Source: Methylothermaceae bacterium (GTDB lineage Bacteria > Pseudomonadota > Gammaproteobacteria > Methylococcales > Methylothermaceae). Taken from it: a stretch of DNA of 64,000 nt. The position numbers were made by a program, and so were the translations under genes. Positions within the stretch are counted from its first letter, which is position 1. Each line of letters opens with the position of its first letter. The stretch spans positions 22,980 to 86,979 of the forward strand of contig JALSIB010000013.1 of assembly GCA_026981855.1 (NCBI GenBank), in the 5' to 3' direction. The notes under the pieces are model-generated. The model saw only the letters and a program-made list of their open reading frames with translations, was not told the DNA's origin and searched no databases. This document shows, piece after piece, positions 59,170-64,000 of the stretch.

Positions 59170-59363
59170 ACGTACCCCCCACCTGCGCCGTAGCAACTCT
59201 TTGCTCTTGAACCGATCGGTTCAAGTGGAGGCTTCTGTGACGAATCAGGCTTTCCACTCATCGGTGGACTTGCACACCATCGCCAACCTTCCACCTCCCG
59301 GGTTTTGAATTAGGCTCAAGAGATAACCCCGAGATGCTTCGCACGCTGCAGGGGATACTTGTC
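59170..59363 (-). ncRNA. ssrS: 6S RNA
   Basis: 6S RNA mimics an open promoter and binds sigma70 RNA polymerase in stationary phase. The about 194-base segment lies directly downstream of zapA, its standard gammaproteobacterial position. Read on the minus strand, the ends pair (GTATCCCC...CTGCAGCG with CGGCGCAGGTGGGGGGTAC). A conserved CTTGAACC-GATC-GGTTCAAG hairpin lies near the 3' side, matching the CUUGAACC/GGUUCAAG hairpin of E. coli 6S RNA. A TTTTTT run (59170-59165) ends it. A -10 TATACA lies at 59375-59370. Confidence 0.85.
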
Positions 59364-59392
59364 TTCAATTGTATACCAATTTCAGTTTTTGG

Positions 59393-59713
59393 CTAGCTGG
59401 CATCAGGGTTTTTTGCCATCGCCAAAGCGTGATCGACCTTTTCGTCGATTCGCAGGATTTGCTGAACCAAGTGTGTCTGGGTGTCAGATTGTTTTGTCCT
59501 GGCCAGATGAAGTTCGTGAGAAACGTTCAGCGCGGCCATGATGGCGATCCGTTCCAAGCCCAGAATGTTTCCGGAATCGCGAATGTTTCTCATTTCTTTG
59601 TCCAGGTACCGGCTGGCGGCAATGAGGCTGTCGCGTTCGTCGGATTGACAGCGTAACCGGTATTCCCGCCCCAATATCGTTACCGTTACCAGTTCGGATT
59701 CTGAATCCTTCAC
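59393..59713 (-). CDS. zapA: Cell division protein ZapA
   Basis: This is a 106-residue ZapA: VTVTILGREYRLRCQSDERD, LIAASRYLDKEMRNI, ERIAIMAALNVSHEL and a C-terminal coiled coil. It crosslinks FtsZ filaments at the Z ring. It overlaps the preceding coiled-coil gene by 4 bp. Confidence 0.93.
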   Translation of the reverse strand: MKDSESELVTVTILGREYRLRCQSDERDSLIAASRYLDKEMRNIRDSGNILGLERIAIMAALNVSHELHLARTKQSDTQTHLVQQILRIDEKVDHALAMAKNPDAS

Positions 59714-59934
59714 GATTGCTGATTCAGTGATTGCAGGCGATTGAGCATCGATTCCACCTTTTCCCTGGCGCTACGGGTACGGGAAAGACAGTGCGTTTGT
59801 TCGGCCAACAAGGTTGCTTGTTGATCCTTGAGTTGTTGATTTTCCTGAGAAAGCCGCAGGCACAAGGCGGTCAACTCTTCGATTTTTTCAGCGAGTTGGA
59901 TCAAAGCGTGTTCAGGATCTGGCGTTTCGTTCAC
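59710..59934 (-). CDS. TIGR02449-type small coiled-coil protein
   Basis: This is a 74-residue protein that is one coiled coil (ALIQLAEKIEELTALCLRLS, ENQQLKDQQATLLAEQ). It is regularly found just upstream of zapA. It is probably a cell-division cofactor similar in style to ZapB, though its function is not shown. Confidence 0.8.
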   Translation of the reverse strand: MNETPDPEHALIQLAEKIEELTALCLRLSQENQQLKDQQATLLAEQTHCLSRTRSAREKVESMLNRLQSLNQQS

Positions 59935-60000
59935 GGTGGATTTTTCAACCTGTTTGCTAAGAATGGTAGCATAGGATTTTATGAATCATAAGCTCCTTTC

Positions 60001-60543
60001 ATGATGACTGCCACCCGTGATCTTTACACCGAATTGGATGTTGCACTGACCGCTTCGGGTATCCCGAGTTCAGCCGCTGAAATTCATGGCACCATAACAG
60101 GGATTTTGTGTGCCGATCCCGCTGTGGTTCCGAAGCAGGGGGTGACGGCTGTGCGAGATAATTTGGAAAATTTCGGCCAATCTTCGATGGATTTCCTGGA
60201 GGAGATTTTCACCTTGACGGCCGAAAGTTTGAAAGACGACCAATGCGGGTTCTCTCTTCTCCTTCCCTCGGACGATACGGCGCTCGATTTTCGTGCTGAA
60301 GCGTTGGCGGCATGGTGTCGGGGGTTCTTGTATGGATATGGGTTGATGGGGGAAAAATCATTGTCCAGACAGAGCCGGGAAATACTTCATGATCTCGCCG
60401 AGATCAGCCGGCTCGACCCTTCAGTAGAAGGCGAGGAAGATGAAAATGCGTATACCGAATTGGTTGAATTCGTCCGCGTTGGAGCCCAGTTGTTGAACGC
60501 TGAATCCGTGCTGGCCGTGGAAAAGGAGAAGAACGATGAATAG
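60001..60543 (+). CDS. ygfB: YgfB / UPF0149 family protein
   Basis: This is a 180-residue UPF0149 protein: AAEIHGTITGILCADP, FRAEALAAWCRGFLYGYGLMG, LDPSVEGEEDENAYTELVEF. In Pseudomonas YgfB affects gene regulation linked to antibiotic resistance, but a general role is not settled. It is divergent from zapA and overlaps pepP by 8 bp. Confidence 0.9.
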   Translation: MMTATRDLYTELDVALTASGIPSSAAEIHGTITGILCADPAVVPKQGVTAVRDNLENFGQSSMDFLEEIFTLTAESLKDDQCGFSLLLPSDDTALDFRAEALAAWCRGFLYGYGLMGEKSLSRQSREILHDLAEISRLDPSVEGEEDENAYTELVEFVRVGAQLLNAESVLAVEKEKNDE

Positions 60544-61858
60544 AACCGTGTTCGAACGGAGGCGGGCTCGATATCTTGAAAAAATCGGTTCCGACGATGT
60601 GGCGATTTTGGCTTCCGCCCCCTCGACTCCCCGCAATCGCGATGTCCACTTTCCCTATCGGCAGGACAGTGACTTTTATTATTTGACGGGATTTCCCGAA
60701 CCGGATTCGGTGGCGGTTTTTTTGCCCGGCAGGAAAAAAGGTCAATTCGTGCTGTTTTGCCGGGAATTCGATCGCGACAAGGCTATCTGGGAGGGGAATC
60801 ATGCTGGATTGAAGGGTGCACGCAAGCAATATGGTGCGGATGAGGCTCACCCTATCGAGGAGATCGATCGGATCATGCCGGATTTACTGGCTGATCGTAG
60901 GCGGCTCCATTGTGGTTTGGGGCGTCGCCCTGAATTCGACCGTCAATTGCTCGAATGGGTGAATAAAGTCAAAAGCCGAAGCCGCGCAGGCGTTCAGGCA
61001 CCTGAGGAATTCGTCGACATGGACCGGGTGTTGCATGAAATGAGATTGATCAAGGAAAGCGAGGAATTGAAGGCCCTGCGGCGAGCGGCCGAGATTTCCT
61101 CCCAGGCGCACAGGCGGGCCATGCAGGTATGTCGGCCGGGTATGTATGAATACCAGATTGAAGCTGAAATCCAGCATGAATTCATGCGTCACGGTGCGCG
61201 CTCCCCGGCTTATCCTACTATCGTCGCCGGTGGACTCAATGCCTGTGTGCTGCATTACACGGAAAACAAGGATCCCTTGCGGGAAGGAGATCTCTTGTTG
61301 ATCGATGCGGGTGCCGAATACGAATATTATGCTGCCGACATCACCCGAACGTTTCCTGTCAACGGAAAATTCACCTCTGCCCAGAAGTCGCTCTATGAAC
61401 TGGTTCTTGAAGCGCAACTGGCGGCGATCGAAAAAGTACGTCCCGGCAATCACTGGAACGAACCGCACGAGGCGGCGGTAAAAGTTCTCACCAAAGGATT
61501 GGTCAAACTGGGGTTATTGGAAGGCCGCCCTTCCCGCCTGATCAAGAAAGAGGCTTACAAGGATTTCTATATGCACCGCACCGGTCATTGGTTGGGAATG
61601 GATGTACACGATGCGGGGGATTACAAAATCGATGACAAGTGGCGTGAATTGCAACCAGGGATGGTGTTGACGGTTGAGCCGGGGCTCTACATAGGCAAGC
61701 ATTGCAAGCAGGTTTCCAAACGTTGGCGGGGAATCGGTATTCGAATAGAAGATGATGTCCTGGTTACAGAAACGGGTTGCGAGGTGCTCACTGACGCTGT
61801 GCCCAAACGGGTCGATGAAATAGAATCCTTGATGAGTGTGGGAAATGACACGCTTTGA
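60536..61858 (+). CDS. pepP: Xaa-Pro aminopeptidase
   Basis: This is a 440-residue PepP that removes N-terminal residues preceding proline. The N-terminal domain has FPYRQDSDFYYLTGFPEPDS. The metal site in the pita-bread domain is formed by the two Asp in LLIDAGAEYEYYAADITRTF, His in HRTGHWLGMDVHDAG, Glu in TVEPGLYI and Glu in GIRIEDDVLVT. AAGGAG precedes the ATG inside ygfB. Confidence 0.96.
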   Translation: MNRTVFERRRARYLEKIGSDDVAILASAPSTPRNRDVHFPYRQDSDFYYLTGFPEPDSVAVFLPGRKKGQFVLFCREFDRDKAIWEGNHAGLKGARKQYGADEAHPIEEIDRIMPDLLADRRRLHCGLGRRPEFDRQLLEWVNKVKSRSRAGVQAPEEFVDMDRVLHEMRLIKESEELKALRRAAEISSQAHRRAMQVCRPGMYEYQIEAEIQHEFMRHGARSPAYPTIVAGGLNACVLHYTENKDPLREGDLLLIDAGAEYEYYAADITRTFPVNGKFTSAQKSLYELVLEAQLAAIEKVRPGNHWNEPHEAAVKVLTKGLVKLGLLEGRPSRLIKKEAYKDFYMHRTGHWLGMDVHDAGDYKIDDKWRELQPGMVLTVEPGLYIGKHCKQVSKRWRGIGIRIEDDVLVTETGCEVLTDAVPKRVDEIESLMSVGNDTL

Positions 61859-63020
61859 TGTACTGATCGTAGGTGGAGGGCTTGCGGGCGCCAGTCTGGC
61901 GCTGGCCCTGGAACCACTGGGATTGAGAGTGGCCCTGGTGGAAGCGGTAACCGAGCGACAGCGTATCGCCTCTGCGGCCGGGGACCGGGCTTTGGCTTTG
62001 GCACGGGGTTCGGTCGATATTTTCCAGGAATTGGGAATCTGGAAGCATGTCTGGGAACATGCGACACCCATCAAAACCATTCATGTTTCCGATAAAGGGC
62101 ATTTCGGCAAAACGCGCCTGCACGCTTCCGATTTGGGGCTGGAGGACTTTGGTCATGTGGTGACGGCGCGTCATTTGGAGAAAGCCGTTTTCGAGGCCGG
62201 TCGGAAAAGGGCGATCGAGTATATTTGCCCTGCCACGGTGACCGGGCTACAGACGGAAGCGACGGAAATACAGATCGAGCTTGAATCCAAGGAACAACTG
62301 AAACGCTGCAGATCCCGTCTCGTGGTGGCTGCCGATGGTGGGAACTCGCGGATCAGACAATGGGCCGGCATCGGGCAGTGGGTCAATGATTATCAGCAGA
62401 CGGCGCTGGTAGCCAACGTCCTTACAGAGATTCCCCATCATTTCGTCGCCTTTGAGCGTTTCACCGATACAGGTCCTCTGGCCATGTTGCCTTTGCAGGG
62501 CTCCAAATGCGCCATGATTTGGACCCACGAGCGGAAAAACGCCAGGGAAATATTATCCCTCACGCCCCAGGATATCCAAGTCAGGCTGCAGGAAACCTTC
62601 GGTTGGAAGTTGGGCCGCTTGAAGCTGGAGGGAAATGTCAAAAGTTTTCCTCTGTGTCTGATCAGGGCCAAACGGCTGTTCGCCGAGCGTATCGCCTTAG
62701 TGGGTAATGCCGCTCACCAATTGCATCCCGTGGCTGGACAGGGATTCAATCTGGGGCTTCGGGACGTGATGGCGCTCTCCCGACTCCTTGAAAAACAAGT
62801 CCTTCAAGGCGGGGATCCCGGTGCATTGACCCTGTTGGAAAAATATGCCAAAGGGCGTCTGTCCGATCACAACAAGATTATTGGTTTTAGCGATGGACTT
62901 ATCGATCTTTTCACTCCAGCTACGATTCCATTGGCCTTGGCGCGGAATCTTGGTTTGACGGCGCTGGATCATCTGCCAATGGCCAAACGCTGGTTTGCCC
63001 GTCAAGCGATGGGAATGTGA
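61845..63020 (+). CDS. ubiH: UbiH-family FAD hydroxylase of ubiquinone synthesis
   Basis: This is a 391-residue FAD-dependent monooxygenase. The N-terminal dinucleotide fold is FDVLIVGGGLAGASLALAL, the middle DG motif is VVAADGGNSRIRQWAGI, and the FAD-binding GD-type motif is ALVGNAAHQLHPVAGQGFNL. Its place after pepP indicates UbiH, hydroxylating an octaprenyl-methoxyphenol ring. Other UbiF/UbiI members look similar. The start at 61845 lies within the pepP end (14-bp overlap). Confidence 0.9.
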   Translation: MTRFDVLIVGGGLAGASLALALEPLGLRVALVEAVTERQRIASAAGDRALALARGSVDIFQELGIWKHVWEHATPIKTIHVSDKGHFGKTRLHASDLGLEDFGHVVTARHLEKAVFEAGRKRAIEYICPATVTGLQTEATEIQIELESKEQLKRCRSRLVVAADGGNSRIRQWAGIGQWVNDYQQTALVANVLTEIPHHFVAFERFTDTGPLAMLPLQGSKCAMIWTHERKNAREILSLTPQDIQVRLQETFGWKLGRLKLEGNVKSFPLCLIRAKRLFAERIALVGNAAHQLHPVAGQGFNLGLRDVMALSRLLEKQVLQGGDPGALTLLEKYAKGRLSDHNKIIGFSDGLIDLFTPATIPLALARNLGLTALDHLPMAKRWFARQAMGM

Positions 63021-63053
63021 GTCGAGTGGCAAGTTCTGGGTGAATTATTACAT

Positions 63054-63884
63054 ATGGCTTGGAGAGACTGGAAAGGAAACCTGGGATTATCGGGGGTTTC
63101 ACCCTATGAAACCATGGCTGCCAAGCGCTTGGGGCATGTTTTCGAATGGCCTATGCTTTCTCTGGCCATCCTGGTTCCTTTCCGTTGGTATTTCGAGTTC
63201 AAGGGCGGACTTTCCCCGGAGTGGATATACCTGCTCGACTGGGTGATTTGGGGGTTGTTCGTTCTGGAAGCTATCCTGGTGACTTGGTGGTGCCGGGACA
63301 AGATCCGCTATTTACGGGAGAACTGGCTGAATCTTGTGATCATCATCGCCATATTTCCGCCTCTATGGCATTTCTACTCTTTTCCGGCGGTTTTGCGATT
63401 GATCCGTTTGATCGTCCTGGTGGATGTCTTCATTCGAATGGTCAAAGTCATTTATCGCTTCTTACGCCGGAACCATCTTGGAACCACGTTGATGGCATCG
63501 GCCATCATCATCGTGATTTCCGGTATCCTGGTTTCGGTTATCGATCCCGCCTTCGAGTCACCATTCGACGGAATTTGGTGGTCTTGGGTGACTGTCAGTA
63601 CGGTCGGATACGGAGATTTGGTTCCGGTCACAGTCGCGGGGCGGATTTTTGCAATCATACTCATATTGCTGGGTATAGGACTGTTTGCGTTGCTGACGGC
63701 TCAGATCTCCGCAGTGCTCATTGGCCAAGTGGGAGAAAACATCCAAAGCGTTGAGCAGGAGGTCGAACGCTTGGAGACGGATGAGGTTTCGATCAAGTTG
63801 AGATTGGAACGTCTGGAGCAGCGACTGGAGCGGATCGAGGGATTGCTGGAAAATATTGCAAAAACGTTCCCAAAAAAAATTTGA
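63054..63884 (+). CDS. Voltage-gated-type potassium channel subunit
   Basis: This is a 276-residue ion channel with six hydrophobic segments (about 33-46, 58-78, 92-110, 114-135, 145-163, 196-222). A charged S4-like segment is present (VLRLIRLIVLVDVFIRMVK). A pore loop with the K+ selectivity filter TVGYGD lies at 183-188, and a C-terminal coiled coil (about 228-270) probably assists tetramer formation. The start lacks a clear ribosome-binding site. Its stop codon lies inside the -35 box of the next promoter. Confidence 0.9.
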   Translation: MAWRDWKGNLGLSGVSPYETMAAKRLGHVFEWPMLSLAILVPFRWYFEFKGGLSPEWIYLLDWVIWGLFVLEAILVTWWCRDKIRYLRENWLNLVIIIAIFPPLWHFYSFPAVLRLIRLIVLVDVFIRMVKVIYRFLRRNHLGTTLMASAIIIVISGILVSVIDPAFESPFDGIWWSWVTVSTVGYGDLVPVTVAGRIFAIILILLGIGLFALLTAQISAVLIGQVGENIQSVEQEVERLETDEVSIKLRLERLEQRLERIEGLLENIAKTFPKKI

Positions 63885-63909
63885 CAAATTTTTTTGTAGT
63901 GGGTAGTAT
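63881..63909 (+). promoter_or_regulatory. Strong promoter, probably for a stable-RNA operon
   Basis: Consensus -35 TTGACA (63881-63886), a 17-base spacer and -10 TAGTAT (63904-63909). A GC-rich leader (63910-63980) and a second TTGACA (63988-63993) at the window edge follow. Two near-consensus boxes in tandem without a following ORF are typical of rRNA or tRNA operons; the transcribed genes lie outside. Confidence 0.6.
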
Positions 63910-64000
63910 TTCGCATCTCGTTTGGCGGGGGAGCCGGGCGGAAGCCCCAGGAGGGGGCGGTGAGGCGGGAGGCCTTGGAGAAAAGTTTTGACACAGGGAG

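Overview
The window is a chromosomal segment from a gammaproteobacterium, read from gene order and content. Diagnostic blocks are mnmG-rsmG-parA-parB-atpIBEFHAGDC-glmU-glmS beside a DnaA-box cluster, smc-zipA-ligA, yciB-yciI-bolA-PPIase, and ygfB-pepP-ubiH divergent from zapA and a 6S RNA locus. A chromosomal SMC-type condensin (not MukBEF) fits lineages such as Pseudomonadales, Xanthomonadales, Chromatiales or Methylococcales. The heavy copper-handling content would suit a methanotroph-like organism, but no methane-oxidation gene lies in the window, so that remains a guess.

Layout. (1) 1-5231 (+): a Wadjet / MksFEBG-type anti-plasmid system, with jetB cut by the window start, jetC and jetD complete, and jetA expected just outside. 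(2) 5362-21514 (-): about 16 kb on one strand that reads as a metal (probably copper) handling island. It holds a TonB-dependent receptor, a CopC-like protein, PepSY and DUF3147 membrane proteins, small secreted helical proteins and lipoproteins, a complete dedicated TonB2-type energiser (DUF3450, TtpC-like ExbB, ExbB, ExbD, TonB, TPR), a Cu(I) P1B-1 ATPase, and small HMA-like, His/Met-rich and Cys-motif proteins. A decayed second copy of the jetD 3' part sits inside it at about 11131-11262. (3) 21639-26033: a palindromic site, a REP-like repeat, a TauE/SafE-cupredoxin fusion, a DUF2231 protein with a His-rich tail, HPF, a hydrolase, a C-terminal fragment of class II ribonucleotide reductase and QueF. 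(4) 26159-33616 (+): smc-zipA-ligA-GGDEF. (5) 33676-37852: PPIase/bolA/yciI/yciB and a set of small genes, including a MIF homologue and a lone FliL-like protein. (6) 37853-39492: a 185-bp direct repeat of the glmS 3' end flanks a 1.27-kb accessory insert with a toxin-antitoxin pair, a probable transposase tail and an EAL-domain fragment. (7) 39389-53972 (-): glmS, glmU, the F1Fo ATP synthase operon, parB, parA, rsmG, mnmG. (8) about 54000-54345: probable chromosomal oriC. (9) 54443-64000: slyD, a UPF0182 membrane protein, rpiA, an EVE-domain protein, 6S RNA, zapA, a coiled-coil partner, ygfB, pepP, ubiH and a potassium channel. The last 120 bp carry strong promoter elements, probably for a stable-RNA operon beyond the edge.

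How it fits together. The right half is the conserved core around the replication origin. The left half is accessory: genome defence and metal traffic. The most interesting unit is the metal island, where outer-membrane import, its private energy transducer and an inner-membrane Cu(I) ATPase are arranged head to tail. Base composition looks higher in G+C in the left third than near oriC (judged by eye, not computed).
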